Shown piece by piece: positions 9,001-21,143 of a stretch of DNA of 64,000 nucleotides. The translations under genes and the position numbers were made by a program. The notes beneath the pieces were generated by a model, which was not told the DNA's origin, ran no database searches, and saw only the letters and a list, made by a program, of their open reading frames with translations. Source of the stretch: Photobacterium rosenbergii (lineage in GTDB: Bacteria; Pseudomonadota; Gammaproteobacteria; Enterobacterales; Vibrionaceae); NCBI RefSeq assembly GCF_003026455.1, contig NZ_PYMB01000014.1, forward strand, positions 1 through 64,000, read 5' to 3'. How positions within the stretch are numbered: position 1 is the stretch's first letter; every line of letters starts with the position of its first letter.

Positions 9001-10119
9001 ATGACGATTGGTAGCTTCTACCCACCACAGCGAACCCTCATGGGGCCGGGTCCTTCAGATATCTACCCGCAGGTGCTACAGGCCCTGAGCCGCCCAACCA
9101 TTGGCCACCTTGATCCGCTATTCATCGGCATGATGGATGAGCTCAAGCAACTGCTGCAATACGCTTTCCAAACCCAAAATACCTTTACCATTGCCGTTTC
9201 CGCACCGGGCAGTGCCGGTATGGAAGCCTGCTTTGTTAATTTGGTTGAGCCGGGCGATAAAGTGATTGTATGCCGCAATGGTGTGTTTGGTGATCGTATG
9301 CGTGAGAATGTCGAGCGCTGCGGTGGTGTTGCCGTGATGGTCGATAACAACTGGGGTGAGCCCGTTGATCCTAACTTGGTCGCCCAAGCACTAGAAAGCA
9401 ACCCGGATGCGAAAATCGTTGCTTTTGTCCATGCTGAAACCTCAACCGGTGCACTAAGTGATGCTGAGGCAATTGCCAAGCTAGCCCGTGAGCATGACTG
9501 CTTGACGATTGTGGATGCAGTAACCTCTTTGGGTGGTGTGCCTTTGCTGGTGGATGAGTGGCAGCTGGACGCGGTCTATTCTGGCAGCCAGAAATGCCTG
9601 TCTTGTGTTCCGGGTTTATCGCCACTGACTTTCTCGGAAAAAGCGGTAGCTAAAATCCAGGGCCGTCAGGCACCAGTACAAAGTTGGTTCCTTGATCAGA
9701 GCCTAGTACTTGGGTACTGGAGCGGTGAGGGCAAGCGTAGCTATCACCATACTGCGCCAGTTAATAGCCTATATGCATTACATGAAGCCTTGGTTTTACT
9801 GCATAACGAAGGTTTGGAAAATGCTTGGCAGCGCCATAAAGATGCTCATTTAGAGCTCCGTGAAGGCTTGGAGCAGTTAGGGATTGAGTTCGTCGTCGAT
9901 GAAGCCCACCGCCTGCCTCAGCTCAATGCGGTCTACATTCCTGACGGTATTGATGATGCTGAAGTCAGGAAGACCCTGTTGGAGCGTTACAATCTGGAAA
10001 TTGGTGCAGGCCTTGGTGCCTTGGCCGGTAAGGCCTGGCGTATCGGTTTGATGGGTTATGCTGCCCGTAGTGAAAATGTCGCCCTGTGCCTGCGCGCACT
10101 GGAAACGACGCTGAAGTAA
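9001..10119 (+). CDS. class V PLP aminotransferase (alanine-glyoxylate / serine-pyruvate type)
   Basis: A 372-residue fold-type I aminotransferase. The PLP-binding Lys is residue 198 in YSGSQKCLSCVPG, the cofactor-ring Asp is 172 in VDAVTSLGG, and the N-terminal MGPGPSDIYPQVL is the substrate-site signature of the alanine-glyoxylate / serine-pyruvate group. It would transfer an amino group between alanine or serine and glyoxylate or pyruvate in the cytoplasm. GGGAGG lies 8 bases before the ATG. It is a single-gene unit with its own terminator. The same gene follows lysC in V. cholerae-type gene order. I see no operator or riboswitch of its own in the 8820-9000 gap. The true amino donor and acceptor cannot be read from sequence. 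Confidence 0.88.
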   Translation: MTIGSFYPPQRTLMGPGPSDIYPQVLQALSRPTIGHLDPLFIGMMDELKQLLQYAFQTQNTFTIAVSAPGSAGMEACFVNLVEPGDKVIVCRNGVFGDRMRENVERCGGVAVMVDNNWGEPVDPNLVAQALESNPDAKIVAFVHAETSTGALSDAEAIAKLAREHDCLTIVDAVTSLGGVPLLVDEWQLDAVYSGSQKCLSCVPGLSPLTFSEKAVAKIQGRQAPVQSWFLDQSLVLGYWSGEGKRSYHHTAPVNSLYALHEALVLLHNEGLENAWQRHKDAHLELREGLEQLGIEFVVDEAHRLPQLNAVYIPDGIDDAEVRKTLLERYNLEIGAGLGALAGKAWRIGLMGYAARSENVALCLRALETTLK

Positions 10120-10146
10120 TTTCCAATTAACCAGCTAGTTAACAAA

Positions 10147-10174
10147 AAAATGGCTACCGTTAGGTAGCCATTTT
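10147..10174. terminator. bidirectional terminator
   Basis: A 12-bp stem AAAATGGCTACC / GGTAGCCATTTT with loop GTTA. A and T tracts on both sides let it end the aminotransferase (plus) and the PglL-like gene (minus). Confidence 0.9.
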
Positions 10175-10189
10175 TATTTATGTCGATAA

Positions 10190-11878
10190 TCAAGGGGCCT
10201 CCGGCCCTTCTTCTGGTGGTGCTAAGGCCGCTGGCGCTGTAAAGGCATGGCCAGGGTACAGGTACTGGGCCTCATCCAATATTTGTGCAGCTTGTTCTTG
10301 TTGCCCTAGTTGTCCATGTGCCGTGATCAGGTTCTGGTATAGATCCGGGCGCGGCCACTGTTTGGCTTTATTCTGGGCCCAATTGATGTACTCCTGAACC
10401 AGAGCCGGGTTATCACTGGCAATGCCAAGCTGCAGTTGGGTAAGGTGCAAATCCCACTCAAACCGGTCTTTCCATGCCCATGGGTTGTTGACTCGGAGCA
10501 GGTAGTCCACATTGGCCGGTTGGCTGGTTTCATATTTGGTCAGTTGGGCACCTGAATAGAGGGTCGTCGCCATAAACCCGGTGGTGGCGAGCGGGACGGT
10601 TAGCACCAGCGCCCGTATCGAAAGGATATAGTCCATCCGCTTTTTGTAGTACTTGGCCGTTAGGTTATCGACCCAATAAATAAGCAGGATGAATATGACC
10701 CAGTGCACCAGGGAGTGGTAGAACGGGTACTCCAATTGGGAGTGCAAGACGATGGGGAAGAACAAGCCAATCAGAGCGAGTTGAGTACCTTCCCGTGCTT
10801 TCTTTATCTTCAGGAATACGGCTGCCGCAGCTGCCAATAACGCTAACAGAGGAACAATGCCTCCTTCAGCAGCCCAGAAGACCAGTTCGTTATGTGGGTG
10901 GGTGAGGGCTGCCATCCCAGCCGGGCTGTCTGGGTTATCGTGATGCCATCTTGCCGTTTGGGTGATGTAGCTGACTTCAAACGTGCCGTAGCCGTAACCG
11001 GTCAATGGTTGGTTGAGGAACATCTCGGTCGCTTGAGGAATATGCATTGCGCGAGCACTCACCAAGCTCAAGCGGTTTTCCTGTGGTGACCAACCTGTTG
11101 AACTATTGATATGCCAGGAAACACTGAGCCCCAGTACTATCATCAATAACCACATTCGCCATTGTGCCTTGGCTGCAAAACGGCGCAGGTATGGGATAAG
11201 CAGTACGGTCCCGACAACGGCGCCGAGCCAGCCAGTGCGCGAGCTCAGTACGACAAGGATCGGTAGGGTGACTACAGGAGTTAGCAGTAGGAAACATTGC
11301 TGCCAGCTCCATTTCCCACGGTACATCGGAATACGTGCCAGCAGGTAACCAGAGAGCACTAAGCCGGTAGCGAGGAAGCTGGCCATGACGTTAGGCTGCT
11401 GGAAAATACCATAGGGGCGGTTGGCTATGGTGTCATAACCGATAGGGTTGCCGGGCTCGAGGAGCGTGAATTGTACCCAGCCAAAGCCTGATTGGATCCA
11501 GACCGCGGCAAGGACAAACCACAACATGCGTTGGCGTTGCTTGTGGTTGAACGAGAATTGCTGCAAACCGACGAAAAACAGCAGGCCCGCCCACAGGCCC
11601 AATAGCCGGGGTAGGCTTTGGCTTGTATCGGCATTGGGATAAAACACTGGGAGTGTCAGCAACACACAGCAAACCGCAAGGACAATAGTCAGCCGCGAGT
11701 AGCGCCATATCCGCTGACGGCAAATTTCCAGTAGGCCAAAAGCGATGGCAAAGCTAAATGGGATCCAGCTCATGGCATTGAATGATAGCTCAAGGCCTGA
11801 ACCACCAGGATTATGCTGGAAGTAGTGCATGGCAAGCAGGAATAAGATCCCGAGTGACACCAAGAAGGGCTTGATCAT
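10190..11878 (-). CDS. PglL / O-antigen ligase family membrane transferase (Wzy_C)
   Basis: A 562-residue polytopic inner-membrane protein with about 12 hydrophobic segments. The N-terminal HNPGGSGLELSFN and RPYGIFQQPNVMASF blocks are those of PglL-type O-oligosaccharyltransferases. A large periplasmic loop carries HPHNELVFWAAEGG (residues 327-340), the Wzy_C signature with its functional His. The C-terminal 150 residues look like a TPR-like periplasmic tail. Family members move a lipid-linked glycan onto Ser/Thr of proteins, often pilins, or onto lipid A core. I chose ATG 11878; ATG 11935 would add 19 residues, and the longer frame overlaps the uvrA terminator. It sits near the MSHA locus, so pilin glycosylation is possible but unproven. 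Confidence 0.82.
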   Translation of the reverse strand: MIKPFLVSLGILFLLAMHYFQHNPGGSGLELSFNAMSWIPFSFAIAFGLLEICRQRIWRYSRLTIVLAVCCVLLTLPVFYPNADTSQSLPRLLGLWAGLLFFVGLQQFSFNHKQRQRMLWFVLAAVWIQSGFGWVQFTLLEPGNPIGYDTIANRPYGIFQQPNVMASFLATGLVLSGYLLARIPMYRGKWSWQQCFLLLTPVVTLPILVVLSSRTGWLGAVVGTVLLIPYLRRFAAKAQWRMWLLMIVLGLSVSWHINSSTGWSPQENRLSLVSARAMHIPQATEMFLNQPLTGYGYGTFEVSYITQTARWHHDNPDSPAGMAALTHPHNELVFWAAEGGIVPLLALLAAAAAVFLKIKKAREGTQLALIGLFFPIVLHSQLEYPFYHSLVHWVIFILLIYWVDNLTAKYYKKRMDYILSIRALVLTVPLATTGFMATTLYSGAQLTKYETSQPANVDYLLRVNNPWAWKDRFEWDLHLTQLQLGIASDNPALVQEYINWAQNKAKQWPRPDLYQNLITAHGQLGQQEQAAQILDEAQYLYPGHAFTAPAALAPPEEGPEAP

Positions 11879-11971
11879 CGGCTTGCTGATCCCTTTCTCG
11901 GCAAGGTTGGTGCCTTTTACGTATAACACTGTCATGGTAGTTGTGTTGGATCCCACTGTCTTACTCAAACA

Positions 11972-11999
11972 AAACCGGGCTTGGTTGCAAGCCCGGTTT
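11972..11999 (-). terminator. uvrA terminator
   Basis: A 12-bp stem AAACCGGGCTTG / CAAGCCCGGTTT with loop GTTG, followed on the minus strand by TTTTGTTTG. It lies 41 bases past the uvrA stop. Confidence 0.9.
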
Positions 12000-12039
12000 A
12001 TCGTCATCGGTTAGGTTGCCAGAGCTATTGTACTGGCGT

Positions 12040-14868
<2,829 letters not shown>

Positions 14869-14940
14869 ATCGATGAGCTTTATTGACTAATTTATGACTG
14901 CGGCATTATTGCACAGGGCTCAGGGCCTTGAAAGAAAAAG

Positions 14941-14956
14941 CTGTATAAAAACACAG
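14941..14956. promoter_or_regulatory. LexA (SOS) box between uvrA and ssb
   Basis: CTGT-N8-ACAG, a perfect match to the LexA core consensus with an A/T-rich middle. A TATAAT hexamer at 14966-14971 is a likely -10 for ssb. The same divergent uvrA-box-ssb layout is known in E. coli. Confidence 0.88.
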
Positions 14957-15135
14957 TGAGCTGGTTATAATAGCACCATTATATGTTGCTTGCTCGCGCT
15001 GTTGTTTGCTTCCAAATACTCAGTTTAAGCCCTATTCGATCAGGGGCGAAGCATGATAGACTTCGCGATTAAGTATAAACTTTCAATAACGGTCGCTGGC
15101 CTTTCCCAGCACCGGTAATGAGATCGGAGTGAACT

Positions 15136-15693
15136 ATGGCCAGTCGTGGCGTAAACAAAGTTATCCTAGTCGGTAACTTGGGTAATGATCCAGAAATCCG
15201 TTACATGCCAAGTGGTGGTGCAGTAGCCAATATTACCATTGCCACCTCTGAAAGCTGGCGTGACAAGAACACTGGTGAACAGCGCGAGAAAACTGAATGG
15301 CACCGTGTGGCGCTATTTGGCAAGCTAGCTGAAGTAGCTGGTGAGTACCTGCGCAAAGGTTCTCAGGTATACATCGAAGGTCAACTGCAGACGCGTAAGT
15401 GGCAGGACCAAAGTGGCCAGGACCGCTTCACAACAGAAGTTGTGGTTCAGGGCTTCAACGGTGTAATGCAAATGCTTGGCGGTCGTCAGGGCGGCGGTCA
15501 GGGTATGGGCGCACCTATGGGTGGCGGTCAGCAGCAGCAACAAGGTGGTTGGGGCCAGCCTCAGCAACCAGCAGCAGCACCTCAGCAGAACTTTGCTCCG
15601 CAGCAACAGCAACAGGCTCCACAACAGCAGGCTGCTCCTCAGCCTCAGTACAACGAGCCACCAATGGATTTCGACGACGATATTCCGTTCTAA
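15136..15693 (+). CDS. ssb: single-stranded DNA-binding protein
   Basis: A 185-residue protein that coats single-stranded DNA in replication, repair and recombination as a tetramer. The N-terminal OB fold (residues 1-115) begins [19 protein letters not shown] and contains the [12 protein letters not shown] strand. A Gly/Gln/Pro-rich disordered linker covers about 115-172. The acidic C-terminal tip MDFDDDIPF recruits partner proteins such as RecO, ExoI and PriA. Somewhat longer than E. coli SSB (178) because of the Gln-rich linker. Expressed from the region that carries the LexA box. Confidence 0.98.
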   Translation: MASRGVNKVILVGNLGNDPEIRYMPSGGAVANITIATSESWRDKNTGEQREKTEWHRVALFGKLAEVAGEYLRKGSQVYIEGQLQTRKWQDQSGQDRFTTEVVVQGFNGVMQMLGGRQGGGQGMGAPMGGGQQQQQGGWGQPQQPAAAPQQNFAPQQQQQAPQQQAAPQPQYNEPPMDFDDDIPF

Positions 15694-15730
15694 GCACTTG
15701 CTGTGTTGTTCGGTCGTTGACCAAGATATT

Positions 15731-15755
15731 AAGCCTCGCTGTTGCGGGGCTTTTT
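15731..15755 (+). terminator. ssb terminator
   Basis: Stem AAGCCTCGC / GCGGGGCTT with one G-T pair, loop TGTT, followed by a T run. Confidence 0.85.
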
Positions 15756-15777
15756 ATTGCCTGCTAACTACTGCCAG

Positions 15778-16665
15778 TTAGCTTTGGGCCGGGTTGGACT
15801 TAGCCTTGATAAAATCGATGAACAGCTTGGTTTTGACGTGGTTGTAGTCAAGCTTGGGGTAGTAGGCATAGGCTGAATTAACAGGTTGTTTTAGCTCAGG
15901 TAACACTGGCACCAAAAGGCCTTTGCTCAGCTCCCGCTTGACCGTATTTTCACCTGAAAGGATTATCCCCATACCGGCAACAGCCGCTGCCACCAGTGCC
16001 TCGGGGTTCTGGGTGGTGAGATTCCCCTTTAGCCGCAACCTGACATCATTTTCGAACATGTGTTCTTGTTCGTGGCCATGGGTGCCGTACATCAGGCAGT
16101 TGTGCTGCGCCAATTGCTCCGGGTTTTCAATGAGTGGCTTGCCTTCCAAATAGGAGGGGGAGGCATAGAAGCCATTGCTGTAGTTGAACAGCTTGGTCGC
16201 AATGTAGCTTGATGAGTTGAAGTCGGCCAATTCTTTACTGATAAACACATCCAGGTTGAGATCCGGTAGTTGGCCTGGAGTAATGGTATGTAGCTCGACC
16301 TGGATATTGGGGTATTCCTCGATAAACTCGGCCAGGTAGTTGACCAGCAAGCGGCTGCCAACGGCCAGCGGCGCACCTATCCGTAATACCCCACTGACTT
16401 CCCCGTAGGTAGAGGTCGTCTCTGCCAACATCTGGTGCCAATCATCCAACAGGCGTGCGCTGCGCTGGTAGAAAAGGCGTCCGGCATCGGTCATGGTCAG
16501 GCTGCGGGTGGTCCGCTTGAGTAACTGTACGCCGAGCTGCTTTTCCAGCCACGCCAAGCGCTTGGATAATGCCGAGCTGGAAGTGTTGAGCTTGGTAGCG
16601 GCCTGGGCAAGAGAGCCCTGATCGACAACAGTGACAAAGCTTTTGGTGCAGGTGATCCAATCCAT
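15778..16665 (-). CDS. LysR-family transcriptional regulator
   Basis: A 295-residue LysR regulator. The N-terminal winged helix-turn-helix (about 1-60) contains GSLAQAATKLNTSSSALSKR, followed by the usual LEKQLGVQLLKRTTRSL turn. The effector domain from about residue 90 (GVLRIGAPLAVGSR) is the periplasmic-binding-protein fold. Effector and target are unknown. It lies between ssb and mshH, transcribed divergently from mshH across a 272-bp gap with no other gene. LysR proteins often act on the divergent neighbour, so a link to the MSHA locus is possible. I could not pin down a palindromic operator in the gap. Confidence 0.9.
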   Translation of the reverse strand: MDWITCTKSFVTVVDQGSLAQAATKLNTSSSALSKRLAWLEKQLGVQLLKRTTRSLTMTDAGRLFYQRSARLLDDWHQMLAETTSTYGEVSGVLRIGAPLAVGSRLLVNYLAEFIEEYPNIQVELHTITPGQLPDLNLDVFISKELADFNSSSYIATKLFNYSNGFYASPSYLEGKPLIENPEQLAQHNCLMYGTHGHEQEHMFENDVRLRLKGNLTTQNPEALVAAAVAGMGIILSGENTVKRELSKGLLVPVLPELKQPVNSAYAYYPKLDYNHVKTKLFIDFIKAKSNPAQS

Positions 16666-16937
16666 GTTTGTTAATTACCCTATAGCGCTGGTGGGAGAGC
16701 TGAAGATACCGACTTCCCTACATTACCATGACTTTATGCGCTGTTCAGACTGTTTCTGACTCAACTGGAGTTTAAGAAATTGTTAATTTGTCGACTTTAG
16801 CACTGACAGTATGATCGATTGAATGGTATTTTGCTTGCAACAGACGTCCGTGCCTGAGCCTGGTAATAATCATCTATGGCTAGGTATCTATTTGACTAAA
16901 AGAGTTTTTTTGGCTGCTTATGAGAAAAGCTTCAGGG

Positions 16938-18890
16938 ATGCGGTTAACCAACCGCCTAGTTGCCTTTGTCACATTAATTGTTATTTGTGCCATTTTCGTC
17001 ATTTTTATTGGCGGGGCGGTGAGTTTTCGCAAGTTAGGACAAGACTACCTGACCCATTATCTTGATGGTGTGGTGGAAGTGATCGATCAGGAGTTGGCCG
17101 ATCCCCAAGGATCGCAAGCCATCTCCCGCTGGCTCCCCAAACTACTGAAAGCCAGTAATGTGGTGGAACTCGAAGTTGGTAGTAGTGCCGGGGTAGTCTA
17201 TGCCTTCGAGGGGCTGCAGCCTTTGTCGGACCGCAGCATCCTGCATGAGAGCCGTTACGAACTTGAGCATAATCCTGGTTTCACCGTCACGATGAAATCT
17301 ATCCCACCTTATACCGAATTTACTTACTCCATCGGGGCGATGTCGTCGATAAGCTTGGCGATTGCCATCATTATCCTGGGGTTGGTGTGGGGAATGGACT
17401 GGTTGCGGCGACAGTTGCATGGTTCTGAATTGCTCGAGCATCGTGGCCGTTTGATACTGGCTGGCCGGGTCGAAGAAAACGAAGTGGGTGACGAACAGGA
17501 GTGGCCGGCAACCGCCAGTTTGGCACTCGACAAAATGATTGCCGAGCTCAAAGATGCCCGCCAGGAGCGGAGCCGATTCGATACCTTTATCCGAACCCAT
17601 ACATTCCTTGACCAGTTAACGGGGGCAGCCAACCGGGTATTGTTTGATAGTCGGTTGCAGTCGATGCTGCAGGATCAAGAGACTCATGGTGCAGTGATCC
17701 TAATTCGGATCACCGACTGGGAAGAGTTGCTGGCAGACAAGGGCAAAGCCGAGGCGGATGAATTGATCCAGGATGTCGGCGGGATCTTGTCGAACCTGAT
17801 CCAGCGTTATCCTGATACCGTGCTGTCACGTTATTTCGATGCCGAGTTTGCCATATTGCTGCCGCAGCAACCGGCCAAAGAGGTCAAACAATTTAGCAAT
17901 TCGCTGATGAATGCGCTGGATAGGCTCTCGCCGCCGGCACCGTTGGAGCCGGATAACTGGTGCCATATCGGTGTGACTTACTGTGCCAGTGGCGAGCGCC
18001 GTGGCCGGATCATGGATGAGGCGGATATGGCCTTGCGCAGTGCCCAATTGCAAGGCTCAAACAGTTGGTATGCGTTCAAGAAAGATCAGCAGTTCGAAGA
18101 TGCCCGGGGCAGTGTTCGCTGGCGGACTTTGCTGGACGCCATTTTCAGCAGTGGCGGTCCTGTGATGTACCAGCAGTCGGTCCAGTTGGTCGATGGTACA
18201 CCGCTGCACAGGGAGTTGCTATCGAGGATCAGGGATGAAAATGGCATGTTGATCAAAGCGTCGCGCTTTCTGACTGCTGTCGAACAGGTCGGTTTTAATG
18301 CCCGCATGGATCAATGTGTGGTGACCAAGGCACTGCATATGCTCAAGAGCGAGCCGATCACCGAGTCGATTTCGGTGAACCTGAGTGTTGAGGCGTTGCT
18401 TGAGAAAAGCTTTGTTAAGTGGCTGCGCGATGAACTATTGCAAACCCCGCGTACGGTGCTCAACCGATTGTCATTTGAAGTGCCTGAAGGGGGATTGGTC
18501 AAACACCTCGATGCCATGCGCCCAGTAACCCGAATGCTGGTTGGGCTTGGCTGTAAGCTAGTGGTTGATCAGGCTGGGCGGACCATTGTCAGTACCCACT
18601 ACATCAAAGATATCCGCGCCGATTACATTAAGCTGCACCGCAGTTTGGTACGCGAAATCAACTTGCGACAGGAAAACCAGTTATTCGTTAGAAGCATGCT
18701 TGGCGCCTGTGCCGACTCCGATGTCCAAGTGATAGCTGTCGGGGTAGAAAATGCGCAGGAGTGGCAGGTTCTCAAGCAGTTAGGCGTAAACGGTGGGCAA
18801 GGACGTTACTTTTCACCTGAGATCTCAACAGAGCATGATCCTGCTGGTAATAATAACTCACGGAAATTGTTTGGAAAAAATACAAACTAG
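16938..18890 (+). CDS. mshH: MshH, CsrD-like degenerate GGDEF/EAL membrane protein
   Basis: A 650-residue inner-membrane protein, homologue of E. coli CsrD, which directs the small RNAs CsrB/C to RNase E. Two membrane segments (about residues 9-31 and 134-153) flank a periplasmic sensor region. A degenerate GGDEF domain follows (YFDAEFAILLP where an active enzyme has GGDEF), then a degenerate EAL domain (ELLSR in place of ELLAR/EAL motif residues). It should therefore neither make nor cleave c-di-GMP. The start at ATG 16938 (MRLTNRLVAFVTL) matches the CsrD N-terminus; an in-frame ATG at 16920 adds six residues. First gene of the MSHA region, but followed by a 127-bp gap with its own promoter for mshI. 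Confidence 0.9.
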   Translation: MRLTNRLVAFVTLIVICAIFVIFIGGAVSFRKLGQDYLTHYLDGVVEVIDQELADPQGSQAISRWLPKLLKASNVVELEVGSSAGVVYAFEGLQPLSDRSILHESRYELEHNPGFTVTMKSIPPYTEFTYSIGAMSSISLAIAIIILGLVWGMDWLRRQLHGSELLEHRGRLILAGRVEENEVGDEQEWPATASLALDKMIAELKDARQERSRFDTFIRTHTFLDQLTGAANRVLFDSRLQSMLQDQETHGAVILIRITDWEELLADKGKAEADELIQDVGGILSNLIQRYPDTVLSRYFDAEFAILLPQQPAKEVKQFSNSLMNALDRLSPPAPLEPDNWCHIGVTYCASGERRGRIMDEADMALRSAQLQGSNSWYAFKKDQQFEDARGSVRWRTLLDAIFSSGGPVMYQQSVQLVDGTPLHRELLSRIRDENGMLIKASRFLTAVEQVGFNARMDQCVVTKALHMLKSEPITESISVNLSVEALLEKSFVKWLRDELLQTPRTVLNRLSFEVPEGGLVKHLDAMRPVTRMLVGLGCKLVVDQAGRTIVSTHYIKDIRADYIKLHRSLVREINLRQENQLFVRSMLGACADSDVQVIAVGVENAQEWQVLKQLGVNGGQGRYFSPEISTEHDPAGNNNSRKLFGKNTN

Positions 18891-18910
18891 AGCAAAAAAA
18901 TACTATTCAT

Positions 18911-18970
18911 AATGGGAATTATCATTATAATGGTCAAAATATTGACACATGCAGTCAAGAGTTCTATGCA
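18911..18970 (+). promoter_or_regulatory. candidate mshI promoter with Fur-like site
   Basis: A perfect TTGACA at 18942-18947 is followed after 17 bases by TATGCA (18965-18970), a weak -10. Just upstream, AATGGGAATTATCATTATA (18911-18929) matches about 13 of 19 positions of the Fur box. Both assignments are tentative. Confidence 0.35.
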
Positions 18971-19017
18971 CCTGCAATATTTCCTGATTTAAGCCAGTTA
19001 ATCCCAAGAAGCCTGAA

Positions 19018-20511
19018 ATGATAATAAATAAATTGTTTAGGAAGAAGACACATTCTCCTGCGGTGGGAATGGCCCTGTTCGCCGATACCGTGGCCTTGGT
19101 TTATCAGGAAGGTAAGACATGGACAACTGACGAGCAAGCTGTTTCAGGTGTTGCCGGGTGGGCGGGTGCGATTCGCTCACTGGTTGAAAAACACCAGCTC
19201 AAGGGGGCGGAGATACGGCTGGTATTGGGCCATGGCTTATACCAGAGCATGTTGATCGATAAACCAGAACTGCCACGGGAAGAGTACCCGACCGCCTTGC
19301 CATTTTTGGTCAAAGAGTTGGTCAATGAATCACCGATGGAGCTGGTGGCGGATGGCTTTGTTGCCCCACTCAAAGATCGCCTACAGGCATTTTCAACCCA
19401 GAGAAAGCAGGTTGAACAGTTAGAGAAAGCCTGTCGAGAGGTGGGGTGTGAGCTACTGTCGGTATCTGCCGAAGAGGTAGTATGGGGGCATCTAACCGCC
19501 TTTGAAAGAAGCCAATTGGTACTTCACCGCCGAGGCAAAACCAATCTGCAATTGTCCGCATTCAAACATCAGGTACTGTGCTTCCAACGTCAGCTTCGTG
19601 GCTTCAGTGTGCCATTACTGGCCAAGGATGATACCCAATCACTAGAGAAAAACTTACAGCTTGATGGGTTGGCGCTGGAGCTACAGCGCTCGCTGGACTT
19701 CTTGAGTGCACAGTTGCGTGATGCCCCTATCACGCAGTTGCTGATCTCTTGTGATGATGACGATGACAACGAACTAGCCCAAGCGCTTAGCCAGCGCCTC
19801 AACGTCAACGTTGAGCCGGTAACACCTTCCCATCCTAGTTTGGCGAGTAATGCCGTACGTGTTGCCTACTGTGCGGTGATTGAGCCTAAACATGTCGGGA
19901 TTAATTTTTACAGTGATGCCCTAAAGCCAAAACTTGAACTGTTGACCCTGCCCAATATTGTCATGAGCTGGGCGGCTATCACAGTGATATTAGGGGCATT
20001 GGCTGGTTGGTTTAGCTGGCAGAGCCACCAACAACAGCAAGAGCTGGCAGCGGATAAGCAGCGGTTGCAGCAAAAGACCGCCGAGGTTGAGCAGGCCAAG
20101 GCTGCTTTGGCTAAACACTTGCCGAGCCAAATCAAAGTGGATGTGGCCCATGGTCTAGAACAGCACCTAGCCGACAAGCGGGCAGCGCTGGAAGCGATTG
20201 CTTTGCATGACAGCAGTTTGCAGGTCGGTTATGCCGGAATGATGCAGCAATTATCATCAGCGGCGAGTGGCGATATTTCAGTACAGCACCTGAAAGTCAA
20301 AGGGCCGCAGCTCAACCTTGAAGGACTGGCACGCACACCGGATGCAGTGCCGGCCTGGCTGCAGGAGTTCAAGCAATACCCATCACTGTCGGATCGCCGC
20401 TTCAAACTGATGTCTTTGGGTAGGAATAAACAGAACATCGTGACCTTCAAGTTGTTGGCAGAGCGAAGCCAGCCCGCCGTAGCAACAGGTACCCAAGGAG
20501 TCGCCCAATGA
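19018..20511 (+). CDS. mshI: MSHA biogenesis protein MshI
   Basis: A 497-residue protein that combines a PilM-like cytoplasmic ATPase-fold half (1-310, beginning VGMALFADTVALVYQ) with a PilN-like half. A membrane segment covers about residues 318-335 (IVMSWAAITVILGALAGWFS), followed by a Gln/Ala-rich periplasmic coiled coil and an alpha/beta domain. It would form the inner-membrane alignment complex with MshJ and MshK that links MshG/MshE to the secretin MshL. The stop codon overlaps the mshJ start by 4 bases, so translation is coupled. It opens the main msh operon. Confidence 0.93.
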   Translation: MIINKLFRKKTHSPAVGMALFADTVALVYQEGKTWTTDEQAVSGVAGWAGAIRSLVEKHQLKGAEIRLVLGHGLYQSMLIDKPELPREEYPTALPFLVKELVNESPMELVADGFVAPLKDRLQAFSTQRKQVEQLEKACREVGCELLSVSAEEVVWGHLTAFERSQLVLHRRGKTNLQLSAFKHQVLCFQRQLRGFSVPLLAKDDTQSLEKNLQLDGLALELQRSLDFLSAQLRDAPITQLLISCDDDDDNELAQALSQRLNVNVEPVTPSHPSLASNAVRVAYCAVIEPKHVGINFYSDALKPKLELLTLPNIVMSWAAITVILGALAGWFSWQSHQQQQELAADKQRLQQKTAEVEQAKAALAKHLPSQIKVDVAHGLEQHLADKRAALEAIALHDSSLQVGYAGMMQQLSSAASGDISVQHLKVKGPQLNLEGLARTPDAVPAWLQEFKQYPSLSDRRFKLMSLGRNKQNIVTFKLLAERSQPAVATGTQGVAQ

Positions 20512-21143
20512 ACCAGTGGCAGACACTATGTGACAAATTTGAGTTGCTGACCAAGCGTGAGAAATGGCTGATTGCCCTTTCGGGGTGGATAGGCCTGCTC
20601 TTTGTCGGCTTTGTTGCCATTATTGAACCCCAGATAAAAGCGGTTGATGCTGCCAAAGGGCAGTTGCAATCCGTCAAGAATGCGTTGATCACCAACAGTA
20701 ACCAGCTACTGGTGATGCAGCGCAAGCTCAAGGGCGATCCTGATGCGGAAATCGATGAACAGATCATCTTGCTGGAGCAGGAAAATGCCGATCTCGATGA
20801 GCAGTTGGATGGCCGTGTATCGAGCTTGGTGACCCCGGTGCAGATGTCGGCGCTGATGGAAAAAGTGCTTCAGCATTCACGTAAGCTCAAGTTGCTGTCG
20901 CTGGAATCACTACCACCAGTTCAGTTGGTTGGCGGGGAAGATAAAGGTTATTACATCCATCCTGTCAGGTTGAGCTTGCGAGGCCGCTATTTTGATTTGA
21001 TTAGTTACCTCGAGCAATTAGAGGCCCTACCGGTCCAGTACTACTGGCGCAGCTTGGATTACAAAGTGGATAACTACCCTTGGGCCGATATCCAGTTGGA
21101 AGTTTACACACTCGGGGTAAGCGAGGACTTTATTGGTGGTTAG
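20508..21143 (+). CDS. mshJ: MSHA biogenesis protein MshJ (PilO-like)
   Basis: A 211-residue bitopic inner-membrane protein of the PilO type. A short cytoplasmic start is followed by a membrane segment (about 22-39, WLIALSGWIGLLFVGFVAII), a heptad-rich coiled coil to about 100 and a ferredoxin-like periplasmic domain. It pairs with the PilN-like part of MshI. It overlaps mshI by 4 bases upstream and mshK by 11 bases downstream. Confidence 0.92.
   Translation: MNQWQTLCDKFELLTKREKWLIALSGWIGLLFVGFVAIIEPQIKAVDAAKGQLQSVKNALITNSNQLLVMQRKLKGDPDAEIDEQIILLEQENADLDEQLDGRVSSLVTPVQMSALMEKVLQHSRKLKLLSLESLPPVQLVGGEDKGYYIHPVRLSLRGRYFDLISYLEQLEALPVQYYWRSLDYKVDNYPWADIQLEVYTLGVSEDFIGG

Noticed and set aside
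14941..14956. LexA site as a hint of an integrated element
   Set aside because: The uvrA-ssb LexA box is a normal host SOS site; no phage genes are near.
17800..18890. Active diguanylate cyclase/phosphodiesterase in MshH
   Set aside because: The GGDEF position reads YFDAEF and the EAL position ELLSR; catalytic residues are missing, as in CsrD.
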